DNA of 64,000 bases from Streptomyces sp. CC228A (GTDB lineage: Bacteria > Actinomycetota > Actinomycetes > Streptomycetales > Streptomycetaceae): assembly GCF_021390935.1 (NCBI RefSeq), contig NZ_JAJPUI010000001.1, forward strand, positions 1,054,001-1,118,000. Reading direction: 5' to 3'. The stretch's first letter is position 1. Each line of letters begins with the position of its first letter. The notes under the pieces were generated by a model. That model was not told the DNA's origin and did not search any database. It was given only the letters and a program-made list of their open reading frames with translations. Position numbers and translations under genes: made by a program. Below, in pieces: positions 47,293-56,898 of this stretch.

Positions 47293-48711
47293 GTGACGTC
47301 GATGCTGGACGCCGTCGTCGTGGGCGCGGGCCCCAACGGACTGACCGCCGCCGCGGAGCTGGCCCGCCGGGGGTTCTCGGTGGCCGTCTTCGAGGCCAAG
47401 GACACCGTCGGCGGCGGTGCCCGCACCGAGGAGCTCACGCTTCCCGGCTTCCGCCACGACCCCTGCTCGGCCGTGCACCCGCTCGGCGCCGGCTCCCCGG
47501 CGTTCAAGGGGATGCCCCTGGACCGGTACGGCCTGGAGTGGCTGCACGCGCCGCTCCCGATGGCGCACCCCTTCGACGACGGCACGGCGGCCGTGCTGGC
47601 CCGCTCCGTCGCCGAGACCGCCGCGTCGTTCGGACCGCGCGACGCCGGCGCGTACCGCCGGCTTGTCGCCCCGTACATCGGCAAGTGGGACACGCTCGCC
47701 CGGGACTTCATGTCGCTGCCCGCCACCGCCCTGCCCCGCGACCCCGTCCTGCTCGCCCGCTTCGGCCTCACCGGCCTGCCGCCGTCCACGTGGCTGATGC
47801 GCCGCTTCCGCGACGACCGGGCGCGCGCCCTCTTCGCGGGCCTCGTCGCCCATGTCATCGCGCCGCTCGGCGGGCTCGCGACCGGCGCGATCGGGCTCGT
47901 CTTCGCCCTCGCCGCGCACGCGGGCGGCTGGCCGCTGCCGCGCGGCGGCTCCCAGGCCGTCTCGGACGCCCTCGCCGCGTACGTCCGCGCACTCGGCGGC
48001 ACCCTCCACACCGGCTACGAGGTGAAGCGCCTCGACGACCTGCCGCCCGCCCGCGCGTACGTCTTCGACACCTCCCCGACCGCCCTCGCCCGGATCGCCG
48101 GCCTCGGCGGCCTCTATGACGGCTACCGCTACGGCGCCGCCGCCTTCAAGATCGACTACGCCCTGGCGGGCCCCGTCCCCTGGACCGCCGAGGAGCCGCG
48201 CCGCGCCGGCACCGTCCAGATCGGGCCCAGCAGCCGCGAGATCGGCACCGCCCTGCGGCAGGCGTCCGGGGGCACCGCCCCTCAGGTGCCGTTCCTCATC
48301 ACCGCCCAACCGAGCCTGGTCGACCCGTCCCGCGCACCCGAGGGCAAGCACGTCTTCTGGGCGTACGGGCACGTCCCCCACGGCTGGGAAGGCGACCTCA
48401 CCGACGCGATCGAGCGCCAGCTCGAACGCTTCGCCCCCGGCTTCCGCGACCTCGTCCTGGCCCGCGCGACCGCGGGCCCGCCCGAGCTCGCCGCCCGGAA
48501 CGCCAACTACGTGGGCGGCGACATCGCCTGCGGCGCCGCCAGCGGCCTCCAACTGCTGCTCCGGCCCCGCGTGACGCTGCGCCCGTACAGCACGCCGCAC
48601 CCGGCGGTCTTCCTGTGCTCCTCGGCCACGCCGCCCGGCCCCGGTGTCCACGGCATGTCCGGCCACAACGCCGCCAAGGCGGTCTGGCGCCACCTCCGCA
48701 GCACCATCTGA
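47293..48711 (+). CDS. Phytoene-desaturase-like FAD-dependent oxidoreductase
   Basis: A 472-residue flavoprotein of the phytoene dehydrogenase/amine oxidase superfamily. The dinucleotide-binding motif is at the N-terminus ([20 protein letters not shown]), and the C-terminal flavin-contact motif reads [21 protein letters not shown] lies 6 nt before the GTG at 47293; an ATG nine bases later is an alternative. No carotenoid genes are near, and this group (similar to COG1233 proteins) is common in Streptomyces without a known reaction. It follows the repeat array and precedes the macrodomain gene by about 30 bp. Confidence 0.82.
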   Translation: MTSMLDAVVVGAGPNGLTAAAELARRGFSVAVFEAKDTVGGGARTEELTLPGFRHDPCSAVHPLGAGSPAFKGMPLDRYGLEWLHAPLPMAHPFDDGTAAVLARSVAETAASFGPRDAGAYRRLVAPYIGKWDTLARDFMSLPATALPRDPVLLARFGLTGLPPSTWLMRRFRDDRARALFAGLVAHVIAPLGGLATGAIGLVFALAAHAGGWPLPRGGSQAVSDALAAYVRALGGTLHTGYEVKRLDDLPPARAYVFDTSPTALARIAGLGGLYDGYRYGAAAFKIDYALAGPVPWTAEEPRRAGTVQIGPSSREIGTALRQASGGTAPQVPFLITAQPSLVDPSRAPEGKHVFWAYGHVPHGWEGDLTDAIERQLERFAPGFRDLVLARATAGPPELAARNANYVGGDIACGAASGLQLLLRPRVTLRPYSTPHPAVFLCSSATPPGPGVHGMSGHNAAKAVWRHLRSTI

Positions 48712-48742
48712 CCCGTCCGACCGGCACCCCAGGAGGGCTCCG

Positions 48743-49267
48743 ATGACCGAGCAGACCCCTGTCGTGCGCCTCGTCCAGGGCGACATCACCCGGCAGCACG
48801 TGGACGCCGTCGTCAACGCCGCCAACTCCTCCCTCCTCGGCGGCGGGGGCGTCGACGGCGCCATCCACCGCGCGGGCGGTCCCGACATCCTCGCGGACTG
48901 CCGCGCCCTGCGTGCCTCCCACTACGGCCGCGGACTGCCCACCGGCCAGGCCGTCGCCACCACCGCGGGCCGCCTCCCGGCCCGCTGGGTGATCCACACG
49001 GTCGGCCCGGTGTACGCACCGGACGAGGACCGCTCCGCGCTCCTGGCCTCCTGCTACCGCGAGTCCCTGAAGGTCGCCGACGAGCTCGGCGCCCGCACGG
49101 TCGCGTTCCCCGCCGTCTCGACCGGCGTCTACGGATGGCCGATGGACGACGGGGCGCGCATCGCCGTCGAGACCGTGCGCGGCACACCGACCCGGGTCGA
49201 GGAAGTCACCTTCGTCCTCTTCGACACGCGGGCCTACGACACGTTCGCCGCCCGGCTGGACGGCTAG
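48743..49267 (+). CDS. Macrodomain protein (O-acetyl-ADP-ribose deacetylase type)
   Basis: A 174-residue single-domain macrodomain protein. The ADP-ribose pocket is clear: [35 protein letters not shown] and the phosphate loop [10 protein letters not shown]. It resembles YmdB-type hydrolases that remove acetyl groups from O-acetyl-ADP-ribose or ADP-ribose from proteins. The ATG follows AGGAGGG. A sirtuin gene, whose reaction makes O-acetyl-ADP-ribose, lies 10 kb away, which may be coincidence. The gene follows the oxidoreductase closely and may share its transcript. Confidence 0.92.
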   Translation: MTEQTPVVRLVQGDITRQHVDAVVNAANSSLLGGGGVDGAIHRAGGPDILADCRALRASHYGRGLPTGQAVATTAGRLPARWVIHTVGPVYAPDEDRSALLASCYRESLKVADELGARTVAFPAVSTGVYGWPMDDGARIAVETVRGTPTRVEEVTFVLFDTRAYDTFAARLDG

Positions 49268-49469
49268 CGCTCCGTCCACCGCCCGTACCAGCCGCGGCGC
49301 CCCCGCGCAGGACTGCGGGGCGCGGGCCGACTCCCCCCGCGCGCTCCGGCGCACGGCCGGGACGGCGCTGCCGCACGGCGCCCCGGGGCCCCGCCTGCTG
49401 CACGCGGCGCGCGTCGGGGCCACCACCTCGTCACACTCGCCGGGAGGCGCCGTCCGGGCGGAAGCCGTT

Positions 49470-49967
49470 TCACGCGCCGGGCCCTCCGCTGCCCTCCGCC
49501 CGCCGGCCGGCGGGCCCCGCCTGGCCGCCGCCGGACGGCGCGATGAGGGCCAGACCCACCTCCGGGCGGTACGTCTTGCGCAGGGTCGCCGGGCTGGTCC
49601 GCAGCACGACCTCCAGGGTGGGCCACACCCGTGCCTCCAGCAGGTGGCCGCCGCGGGTGGAGCCGTCCGCCAGGCCGAGCACCGTGTGCACGTGGGCCGC
49701 CGGTCCGTCCTCCCCTTCGGCGACGTCCCCGACCAGTGACAGGACCTCGCTCTGCTCATCGACGGGAATCCTGCGGTAGTCCCGGGCGTCCCGGTCGTAC
49801 CAGCCCACCACGGCGGTCTCGAAGGCCCCCACGGCGGTGATCTGCGCGGCCCGCACCTCCCGTTCCGCGGCGAAGCCGTTCAGGCAGGCGACAGGGTCCT
49901 CGCCGGGCTCCAGGACGAGCAGGTAGGCGTCGCCGGGGCGGCCCTCTTCCAGTTGCTGCCATCGCAT
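49470..49967 (-). CDS. PPC/DUF296-domain protein
   Basis: A 165-residue protein with a PPC (plant and prokaryote conserved, DUF296) domain. Family segments include YLLVLEPGEDPVACLNGFA, ITAVGAFETAVVGWYDRDAR, GDVAEGEDGPAAHVHTVLG and GGHLLEARVWPTLEVVL; the HVHTVLG-type histidines may hold a metal. In bacteria such proteins form trimers of unclear role. The last 20 residues are a Gly/Ala-rich tail. The ATG at 49967 begins the family-like sequence; the long upstream open frame is a shadow. Confidence 0.85.
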   Translation of the reverse strand: MRWQQLEEGRPGDAYLLVLEPGEDPVACLNGFAAEREVRAAQITAVGAFETAVVGWYDRDARDYRRIPVDEQSEVLSLVGDVAEGEDGPAAHVHTVLGLADGSTRGGHLLEARVWPTLEVVLRTSPATLRKTYRPEVGLALIAPSGGGQAGPAGRRAEGSGGPGA

Positions 49968-50238
49968 GGGCAGCGGGTACCCGGCCGGCCGCCCGTCATC
50001 CCGGCCGCGGGGGAGGCGGCGGGGCCGCAGCTTGCTCGTCGGCGTTACCGGCCGCCCGTGCGCCAGTGCCTTCGGCCGCCGCCTCCAGCCCTCCCGCGCA
50101 CCGGCGCCGGTGGTGCTCCCGGCTGCCCGCGTACCCGCGCCCCCGGCGCCCTCGCGGCGGCGAACGGCCGCGCCCGGTGCCGCAGTCTTCCGGGGGCGGC
50201 GGACCCGTGGGCCTCCGCCCCGGCGAGCCGCCGCGCCC

Positions 50239-50280
50239 GCCTTCCCGGATCCGGTACGGCCTTCCCGGATCCGGGAAGGC
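50239..50280. terminator. Palindrome and direct repeat after the protease gene
   Basis: A perfect 22-bp palindrome (50259-50280, half site GCCTTCCCGGA) lies 15 nt beyond the stop of the minus-strand protease gene. Its first 16 bp also occur at 50239-50254. It can form a hairpin and probably ends that transcript. The rest of the 330-bp gap (49968-50294) shows no gene. Confidence 0.6.
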
Positions 50281-50294
50281 AAGAGGACCGCGCG

Positions 50295-51431
50295 TCAGAA
50301 CGCCCGCCGCCGCCACGACGCGGAGGCCGCCAGGCGGGCCGCCGCGCGGCTGACGTCGGCGCTCGCCACCAGGCCGACCAGCCGCCCGTCCTCGACGACC
50401 ATCGCCCGGTGGGCGGAGTTCGTCTCCAGGGCGTCCAGCAGGCCCCCGAGCGGCTCGTCCGGGCCGACCGCGGGAACGGCGTCGAACGGCAGCATCACCG
50501 ACGCCACGGTGACGTCCCGGCCCTCCTCCGGGACCCGCTCGACGGCGGTCCGCTCCAGCAGTCCCACCGGCTGCCGGTCCGCGTCCACGACGGGCAGGGC
50601 GCTGTCCCCGAACCGGAGACGGGGTTCGGCCAGGAGGCCGCCCACCGTCAGGGAGTCGGGCACGGCCGCCGGCACCGGGCTCATCACCTGGCGCACCGGA
50701 ACGGCGGCCAGCACGTCCCGTCCGCCGCTGCCCGGCACCTCGCCGGTCGCCATGGCGACGACGAACCAGCCGAGGACGACCAGCCAGAACCCGGCGAGCA
50801 GGATCCCCGCGATGACCAGGGACAGCCCGAGCCCGATCAGCGCCCAGCCCACCGCCACCCCGGCGCCGCTCGCCACGGCGGTGGCGTGCAGCGGGTCGCC
50901 CGTCCTGCGCCACAAGGAGGCCCGCAGCAGCCGTCCGCCGTCGAGCGGGGCGGCGGCAGCGCCGTGAACCCGGCCAGGAGCGCGTTGACGGCGGACATCC
51001 AGGCCAGGGACTCGACCGGCAGCCCGGCGCCGCCCCAGGCGGCCACCGCCCAGGCCGCGAGCCCGAAGGCGACCGCCAGCCCCAGGCTCACCAGCGGACC
51101 GGCGGCGGCGATGCGCCGCTCGGCGGCCGGCGACCCGACCTCCCCGCAGCCGGGCGACCCCGCCCAGCAGCCACAAAGTGACGTCGTCCACCGCCGCCCC
51201 GCCCCGGCGGGCCGCCACCGCGTGTCCCAGCCCGTGGGCCAGCAGCGACAGCAGGAGCGCCGCGGCGCAGCCCGCGACGGCCAGTCCGTACGCCCACGCC
51301 GGCCGCCCTGGGTAGGCGTCCGTGAACCTGCGGGCCAGTCCCAGCGCCAGCACGGCCACGATCACCGCGACACTCCAGTGCGCGCCGACCCGGGCCCCCG
51401 CGAGCCGCCCCGCAGAGAGGGTCGCCTTCAT
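50295..51431 (-). pseudogene. Site-2-protease-like (M50) membrane protein with CBS domains, two apparent frameshifts
   Basis: The N-terminal MKATLSAGRLAGARVGAHWS begins a membrane zinc-protease fold. Near 51142-51145 the coding frame changes and continues as AERRIAAAGP and LGLAVAFGLAAWAVAAWGG; near 50960 it returns with PLDGGRLLRAS, the third metal-ligand motif. Two tandem CBS domains follow (VRQVMSPVPAAVPDSLTVGG and VTVASVMLPFDAVPAVGPD). Net loss is three bases, all in G/C runs. The catalytic motif, normally HExxH, reads HGLGH here: the codon is GGG where GAG is expected. If real, the protein lacks its general base and would not be a normal protease. Confidence 0.78.
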
Positions 51432-51513
51432 TCCGCCTCCGCCTCCGCCGCCCGGGCGGCTGCCCGCACCTCGGCGACCGCCCCACCGCCGAGGGCACGC
51501 CCGCCCCGGTGTG

Positions 51514-52062
51514 TCATGACGCCGGTACGCGCAGGACGCCGTCGTCGTAGTCGACGGTGATCCACCCGAACTCGCTCAGCACGTCCGACCCGAGCAGCCC
51601 CCTGATGCCCCCTCCGCCGCGCGGCGGGTCCAGGTCGATGACGGTGACCTCGCCCGGATCGAGCACGACCTCGCCGGCCTGCCACTCGTCCACCTCGGCC
51701 ACCGGCACCCTGCCCGTCCCCAGCACTCCGCTCACCTGGCGCTCTTCGCCGGTGAACCGCAGTCCGGCCTCGTCGGCGACGTCGTCGTCCACCACGCTCG
51801 CGGACGCCCCGGTGTCCAGCGCGAACATGTACGGGCCTTCGCCGCCGATGGTCACCGGGACGAAGGCCAGCGTCCGCCCGCCCTGGTCCACCACGCGCAG
51901 CGGCACCTCCCGGGACTCCCCGGGCGAGTCGACCGGGCCCGGCTCCTCGGTCTGCTCGTACACGACGCACCCGGCCAGCAGGACCGCCATGAGCAGGGCG
52001 GCCGCCGACCTGCGCGGCACGGACCGCCTTCCGGCGCGTGCAGCCCCGTCCTCTCGGTCCAT
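51514..52062 (-). CDS. Retropepsin-like aspartic protease lipoprotein
   Basis: A 182-residue protein with a lipoprotein leader (RRSAAALLMAVLLAGC) and a single clan AA aspartic protease domain carrying the DTGAS motif (MFALDTGASASVVDDDV) and a later GLLGSDVLSEFG hairpin, the usual second landmark. Such proteins work as dimers, each supplying one Asp. It would face outward on the membrane. The ATG at 52062 (MDREDGAARAG) is chosen; an in-frame ATG at 52095 gives 11 more residues. It sits 80 bp upstream of the S2P-like gene on the same strand, so the two membrane-linked protease-like proteins may be used together. Confidence 0.8.
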   Translation of the reverse strand: MDREDGAARAGRRSVPRRSAAALLMAVLLAGCVVYEQTEEPGPVDSPGESREVPLRVVDQGGRTLAFVPVTIGGEGPYMFALDTGASASVVDDDVADEAGLRFTGEERQVSGVLGTGRVPVAEVDEWQAGEVVLDPGEVTVIDLDPPRGGGGIRGLLGSDVLSEFGWITVDYDDGVLRVPAS

Positions 52063-52331
52063 GCCGCCCGGGGTTCCCCCGAACGGGCCCGGCAAACGCC
52101 CGCGGGCCCGCCCGCCACTGCACTCCGCCGCACCCGCACCCGCCGGGACGGGACGCCGCCGACCGGGGCTGTCCGCGGGCCGCGGCCCCGGACCCCCACG
52201 GCCGGGGCGCGCGTCGGCCGGTGGAGTTCCGGGCCCGCACGTCCCCGGGCGGGCCCGGGACCGCCGTGTGCCGTGCCTCCGCCCTCCGGGCCCTCCCGCC
52301 AGGCCCTCACGTCAGGACCGTGCGACGGTCC

Positions 52332-53024
52332 TCACGGCCGGCGTCCGCCCGGCGGCGTCTCCAGCAGGACCACCTCCAGGGTGCGCGGGCCGTGGACGCC
52401 CTCCACCCGGTCCAGTTCGATGTCGCTCGTCGCGGAAGGCCCCGAGATCCACGTCAGCGGGCGGCGCGGATCGAGCCGCGCCAGCGCCTGCGGCACCGAT
52501 CCGACCACCTGGTCCGGCACCCGTACGACGCAGACGTGGTGGTCCGGCACCAGCGTGATGCGGCGCCGCCCCTGGTCAGGACCGCCGTCGAGGACCACGG
52601 TGCCGGTCTCCGCGACCGCCAGCGCGCAGCCCGTGACGACGCTGTCCACAGCGTCCAGCTCACGCGGCGTGCTCGCCGCCCGGTCGTGCACCCGCGTCGC
52701 GTCCACGGCCGCCGTCCACCAGGGCGGAAGCCCGGGCGGTACCAGCACCGACAGCGCCCCGCGCGCGGCGAGCAGCCGCATCAGCAGCAGCGGCAGCCCG
52801 TCCTCGGCCACGCGGTGCACGACCGCCCGGTAGTCCGCCAGGTTCCCGGCCAGCAGGTCCACCGTCTGGGCGGGTGTCCGCTCCCCGTGGACCTCCCGGT
52901 AGGCGCGCCGTACCGGCACGTCCGCCGGGCGCTCCGCGCGCGGCACGTCCGCGAGGGCGCGGCGCACCCGCGCCAGCACCCGCTCCCTGCTGCCGTAGGC
53001 GCCGCCGCCGTGCCCGGCGCTCAT
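52332..53024 (-). CDS. lutC: Lactate utilization protein C (LUD domain)
   Basis: A 230-residue LUD-domain protein, the third subunit of the LutABC L-lactate oxidation complex. The conserved core is visible in ALAVAETGTVVLDGG, RRRITLVPDHHVCVV and WISGPSATSDIELDRVEGVHGP. The ATG at 53024 overlaps the lutB stop, so the three lut genes are coupled. Its exact role in the complex is not known for the family. There is no iron-sulfur motif in this subunit, as expected. Confidence 0.92.
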   Translation of the reverse strand: MSAGHGGGAYGSRERVLARVRRALADVPRAERPADVPVRRAYREVHGERTPAQTVDLLAGNLADYRAVVHRVAEDGLPLLLMRLLAARGALSVLVPPGLPPWWTAAVDATRVHDRAASTPRELDAVDSVVTGCALAVAETGTVVLDGGPDQGRRRITLVPDHHVCVVRVPDQVVGSVPQALARLDPRRPLTWISGPSATSDIELDRVEGVHGPRTLEVVLLETPPGGRRP

Positions 53025-54511
53025 CGCGTGCCCCCTTCGCGGGTGCGCTGCCACCAGAGGCGGAAGGACTCCTCCGGGACCTCCGGGAGCGTCCGCGTGT
53101 CCGTCCACGCCCGGCCGGGCCCCGGCAGCCGGCCGGGGTGCAGCCGCCGGGTCCGGGCCGCCAGCCGCTGCCCCGCGCGCAGCACCGCCGGGCGGTCCAG
53201 GGCCCACCGCGCGGCCCGCATCGCCGCCCGCTCGGCGGCGTGCCCCTTCGCGGGCCGCAGGGTGACCCGCACCCCGTTCCGGACGGCTTCCCCGCCCTCC
53301 ACCACCCGCTCCCGCAGGTGGACCAGCACGTCCGGGATGTCGATGGCGACCGGGCACACCTCGTAGCAGGCCCCGCACAGCGTCGAGGCGTACGGCAGGG
53401 ACGCGTCGACGGCGCTGCCCGTGCCGCGCAGTTGCGGGGTGAGGATCGCGCCGATCGGCCCCGGGTAGACGGAGCCGTAGGCGTGGCCGCCGGCCCGCTC
53501 GTACACGGGGCACACGTTCAGGCACGCCGAGCAGCGGATGCAGCGCAGGGCCTGCCGCCCCACCTCGTCCGCCAGCGTGTCCGTCCGCCCGTTGTCGAGC
53601 AGCACGAGGTGGAACTCCCGCGGCCCGTCCCCGTCCTCGGGCACCCCCGTCCACATGCTCGTGTACGGGTTCATGCGCTCCGCCGTCGACGACCGGGGGA
53701 GGAGCTGGAGGAACACCTCCAGGTCGCGCCAGGTCGGCACGACCTTCTCGATGCCGACCACGGAGATCAGCGTCTCCGGGAGCGTCAGGCACATCCGCCC
53801 GTTGCCCTCGGACTCCACGACCACGAGCGTGCCGGTCTCCGCCACCATGAAGTTGGCGCCCGACACCCCGACCCGGGCCCGCAGGAACTTCTCCCGCAGG
53901 TGCAGCCGGGCCGCTTCCGCGAGCTCGGCCGGCGCGTCCGTGAGGCCCTCCGGGGCGGGGCGGCCCCACCGCCCCATCTCCCGTGCGAACAGCTCGCGGA
54001 TCTCGCCGCGGTTGCGGTGGATCGCCGGGACGAGGAGGTGGGACGGCCGGTCCTCGCCCAACTGCACGATCAGCTCGGCGAGATCCGTCTCGTACGCCCT
54101 GATGCCCGCCGCTTCGAGGGCTTCGTTCAGTCCGGTCTCCTGCGTGGCCATCGACTTGACCTTGACGACCTCGCGTTCACCGGTCGCCTGCACCAGGCCC
54201 GTCACGATGCGGTTCGCCTCCGCGGCGTCGGCGGCCCAGTGGACGGTGCCGCCCGCGGCCGTCACGGCGTCCTCCAGCTGCATCAGGTAGTGATCGAGGT
54301 GGCGCAGGGTCCGGTCCTTCACCGCCTTGGCGGCGGCGCGCAGCTCCGCCCAGTCGGACAGCTCCGCGACGGCCCGGGCCCGCTTGGCGCGGATGGTGTG
54401 CGTGGCGTGCCGCAGGTTCCCGCGCAGGGTCGTGTCCCGCACGGCGGTCGCGGCCGCCCGCGGGAAGGCGGGCATGCCGAGGTAGGTGCTGTCGCCTGCT
54501 CCGCTGCTCAT
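53021..54511 (-). CDS. lutB: Lactate utilization iron-sulfur protein B
   Basis: A 496-residue cytoplasmic iron-sulfur protein. The N-terminal part is a LUD domain (VKVKSMATQETGLNEAL, SGANFMVAETGTLVVVESEGN), followed by two 4Fe-4S motifs, CIRCSACLNVCPVYE and CGACYEVCP. It passes electrons in L-lactate to pyruvate oxidation with LutA and LutC. The start at 54511 overlaps the lutA stop (ATGA). Length and motif order match the family. Confidence 0.94.
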   Translation of the reverse strand: MSSGAGDSTYLGMPAFPRAAATAVRDTTLRGNLRHATHTIRAKRARAVAELSDWAELRAAAKAVKDRTLRHLDHYLMQLEDAVTAAGGTVHWAADAAEANRIVTGLVQATGEREVVKVKSMATQETGLNEALEAAGIRAYETDLAELIVQLGEDRPSHLLVPAIHRNRGEIRELFAREMGRWGRPAPEGLTDAPAELAEAARLHLREKFLRARVGVSGANFMVAETGTLVVVESEGNGRMCLTLPETLISVVGIEKVVPTWRDLEVFLQLLPRSSTAERMNPYTSMWTGVPEDGDGPREFHLVLLDNGRTDTLADEVGRQALRCIRCSACLNVCPVYERAGGHAYGSVYPGPIGAILTPQLRGTGSAVDASLPYASTLCGACYEVCPVAIDIPDVLVHLRERVVEGGEAVRNGVRVTLRPAKGHAAERAAMRAARWALDRPAVLRAGQRLAARTRRLHPGRLPGPGRAWTDTRTLPEVPEESFRLWWQRTREGGTR

Positions 54512-55263
54512 ACGAACGGCTCCTCCTCGGTCGACGCCAGGATCTCCGCCAGGTGCACCACCCGCACCGCCGCTCCCTGCCGCTCCAGGGTTCCCCCGAG
54601 GTGCATCAGGCAGGAGTTGTCGACGGCGCAGAGCACCCCGGCGCCGGTGGCGCGGACGGCGCGCGCCTTGTCGGCGCCCATCGCGGCGGACACGGCGGCG
54701 TTCTTCACGGCGAAGGTGCCGCCGAAGCCGCAGCACTCCTCGGCTCCCGGCAGCTCCCGCAGCTCCAGGCCCCGGACGCGGGAGAGCAGCCGGCGCGGCC
54801 GGTCCCCGAGGCCGAGGGCCCGCAGCCCGTGGCAGGTCGGGTGGTAGGTCACGGTGTGCGGGAAGGAGGCGCCGACGTCCGTCACCCCGAGCACGTCGAC
54901 CAGGAACTCGGTCAGTTCGTACGTTCGCGCCGCGCCCCGTGCGGCCGCCGCGGCGAGCGCGCCGCCCCGCCCTTCGGCCGCAGCCCGCGCGCCGATGCGG
55001 GGGTAGGCGTCCCGCACCATGGCGGCGCACGAACCGGACGGGGTGACGACGTGGTCGTAGGGGGCGAAGGCCGCGTCGAAGCGCCGTAGCAGCGGTTCGG
55101 CCTCGCGGCGGTAGCCGGTGTTGTACTGCGGCTGGCCGCAGCAGCTCTGCGCCAGGGGGAAGTCGACGGCCACCCCGAGGCGTTCGAGGAGCCGGACGAC
55201 GGCCCGGCCGGTGCGGGGGTACAGGGTGTCGTTGACGCAGGTGACGAAGAGGGCGACGCGCAT
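54508..55263 (-). CDS. lutA: Lactate utilization protein A (CCG-domain Fe-S oxidoreductase)
   Basis: A 251-residue protein with two CCG domains, as in heterodisulfide reductase and glycolate oxidase subunits. The cysteine motifs are SCCGQPQYNTGY and ECCGFGGTFAVKN, preceded by SGSCAAM and TYHPTCHGLRALGL. It is the first gene of lutABC and probably carries the catalytic cluster for L-lactate oxidation. I use the ATG at 55263 (MRVALFVTC), where the family begins, and not the longer frame from 55323. Confidence 0.93.
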   Translation of the reverse strand: MRVALFVTCVNDTLYPRTGRAVVRLLERLGVAVDFPLAQSCCGQPQYNTGYRREAEPLLRRFDAAFAPYDHVVTPSGSCAAMVRDAYPRIGARAAAEGRGGALAAAAARGAARTYELTEFLVDVLGVTDVGASFPHTVTYHPTCHGLRALGLGDRPRRLLSRVRGLELRELPGAEECCGFGGTFAVKNAAVSAAMGADKARAVRATGAGVLCAVDNSCLMHLGGTLERQGAAVRVVHLAEILASTEEEPFV

Positions 55264-55568
55264 GTGCAGTCCTCCTCCGCTGGGGCGGGCGGGTCGGGGC
55301 AGCGCAGGGGGCGGCGCGGCCACCTGACGGATCGTAGTGCCGCGCGGGCCCGGGCGGGCCGGCCCGCCGACGCCTTACGGCCACCACTGCGCCCCCGGGC
55401 GGTCCCGCCCGCCGCCTCCCGCCGTGCCCTTCACCGGCCGCCCACATGCCACTGACCCCGCGGGCGCCCGGCGACCCCGTGCCGCTGTGCCGTTGTGCCT
55501 CCCTGGTGCCCCGGCCCGGCGGCGCGGCGGCGCGGCTCCGGGGGCCCGCAGGGAGCCGCGGCGGGCCG
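55264..55568. other. Intergenic region upstream of lutA
   Basis: About 305 bp between lutA and the end of the TetR gene on the same strand. It must hold the lut promoter, but I do not see a clear operator or -35/-10 pair. No gene is supported. Confidence 0.4.
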
Positions 55569-56214
55569 TCAGGGTTCCGTACGGCCGACTCGGCAGGGGC
55601 TCAGCAGCCGGTCCACGAGGTCGTGCCAGCCCGCTTCGACGCGCTCCAACGGCATGCCGCGCCGGGTGACCAGGTGGTCCACCAGGGCGACGTCGAGGAA
55701 ACCGGCCAGGGTGTGCGCGGCGAGCTGCGGATCCGCGTCGGTGCCCGCCTGGCGCAGCAGCGCGGCGAGGTGGCTGACGCGCAGGACGCGCGCGGGCGCC
55801 AGCTCCCGGCGGGGCGCCTCCGGCTGCGCGGCCAGGTAGAGGTCCAGATGGGCCCGCTCGTGGCGCATGGCGGCGGGCCCGAAGGCGTGGAGCCGCTCGC
55901 GGGCGGGCGCGCCCGGGCCCAGGGGGCGGGGCCGGCCATGAAGGCCGCCTGGAAACGCTGCTCCTGGTGGTCCAGCAGGGCCAGCAGCAGTCCTGCCCGG
56001 TCCCCGAACCGGCGGAAGACGGTGCCCTTGCCGACCTGCGCGGCGCAGGCGACGGCCTCCATGGTCAGGTTCGCCGCCCCCGCTCCGCAGCCAGCCGGGC
56101 GGCGGCCTCCAGCAGCCGCGCGCGGTTGCGGGCGGCGTCCGCGCGCAGCGGTGGTGCGGCGCCGACCGGGGAGAGGGACAGCTCGGTGCGCCCGGCGGAG
56201 GGGGACGTGCTCAT
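55569..56214 (-). pseudogene. TetR-family regulator, split by two apparent frameshifts
   Basis: Three coding pieces join into one TetR protein. The ATG at 56214 (MSTSPSAGRTEL) leads to RNRARLLEAAARLAAERG; then one missing base in a G run near 56090 shifts to LTMEAVACAAQVGKGTVFRR, which completes the helix-turn-helix; a second missing base near 55920 shifts to MRHERAHLDLYLAAQPEAP and the ligand-binding domain ending at 55569. Adding two bases gives a 215-residue protein of normal size. It diverges from an FMN reductase gene, with two palindromic operators between them, so it should repress that gene and itself. Confidence 0.82.
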
Positions 56215-56245
56215 GGGACCAGCGTACCCAGCCCGGGAATGAAAG

Positions 56246-56301
56246 TGGACCGCGGTCCGGTTAGGTGGTACAACTGTGTCAGGAAAACGGACCACGGTCC
56301 G
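56246..56301. promoter_or_regulatory. Twin TetR operators
   Basis: TGGACCGCGGTCCG (56246-56259) and CGGACCACGGTCCG (56288-56301) share the GGACC-NN-GGTCC palindrome and are 42 bp apart, four helical turns, placing them on one face of the DNA. They lie between the divergent TetR and FMN reductase genes. Confidence 0.8.
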
Positions 56302-56334
56302 CTTAGCCGTCCTCTTGCATCCACGGGAGTCACC

Positions 56335-56898
56335 ATGTCCGCTCGCATCGTCGCCCTCGTCGGCAGCCTCCGCGCCGGCTCCACCAACCGGCAGCTGGCC
56401 GAGGCGGCCGTCGGCATCGCCCCCGAGGGCGTCACCGTCGAGCTGTTCGAAGGCCTCGCCGAGGTGCCGTTCTACAACGAGGACATCGACGTCGAGTCGA
56501 GCCTGCCCGAGGCCGCGGCGCGGCTCCGCGCGGCCGTGTCCGACGCCGCCGGCCTGCTGCTGGTCGTCCCCGAGTACAACGGCACCATGCCCGCCGTGCT
56601 GAAGAACGCGATCGACTGGCTGTCCCGCCCCTACGGCAGCGGCGCCATCAAGGACAAGCCGGTCGCCGTGATCGGCACCGCCTTCGGCCAGTACGGCGGC
56701 GAGTGGGCCCAGACGGAGGCCCGCAAGGCCGCCGGTGTGGCCGGCGGTGTGGTGGTCGAGGACGTGAAGCTCGCCATACCCGGCTCCCTGACCCGCTTCG
56801 CGGACACCCACCCGTCGGAGGACGCCGAGGTCATCACGGGCCTGTCCGCGGTCCTCGCCTCCCTCGCCGCGGCGGCCACCGCCCCCGCCAAGGCCTGA
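56335..56898 (+). CDS. NADPH-dependent FMN reductase
   Basis: A 187-residue flavodoxin-like reductase. The FMN phosphate loop is GSLRAGSTNRQLAEA and the isoalloxazine loop is VVPEYNGTMPAVLKNAIDW, both diagnostic of the NADPH:FMN/quinone reductase family. It would reduce FMN, quinones or chromate-like compounds in the cytoplasm. It diverges from the TetR gene and has twin operators in its promoter, suggesting induction by a reactive small molecule such as a quinone. The ATG at 56335 begins the family sequence. Confidence 0.9.
   Translation: MSARIVALVGSLRAGSTNRQLAEAAVGIAPEGVTVELFEGLAEVPFYNEDIDVESSLPEAAARLRAAVSDAAGLLLVVPEYNGTMPAVLKNAIDWLSRPYGSGAIKDKPVAVIGTAFGQYGGEWAQTEARKAAGVAGGVVVEDVKLAIPGSLTRFADTHPSEDAEVITGLSAVLASLAAAATAPAKA

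Noticed and set aside
46524..47296. Plus-strand frames encoding HGGGPAR-type repeats upstream of the phytoene-desaturase-like gene
   Set aside because: The same DNA gives repetitive peptides in other frames too, and the downstream gene has its own ribosome binding site and start at 47293.
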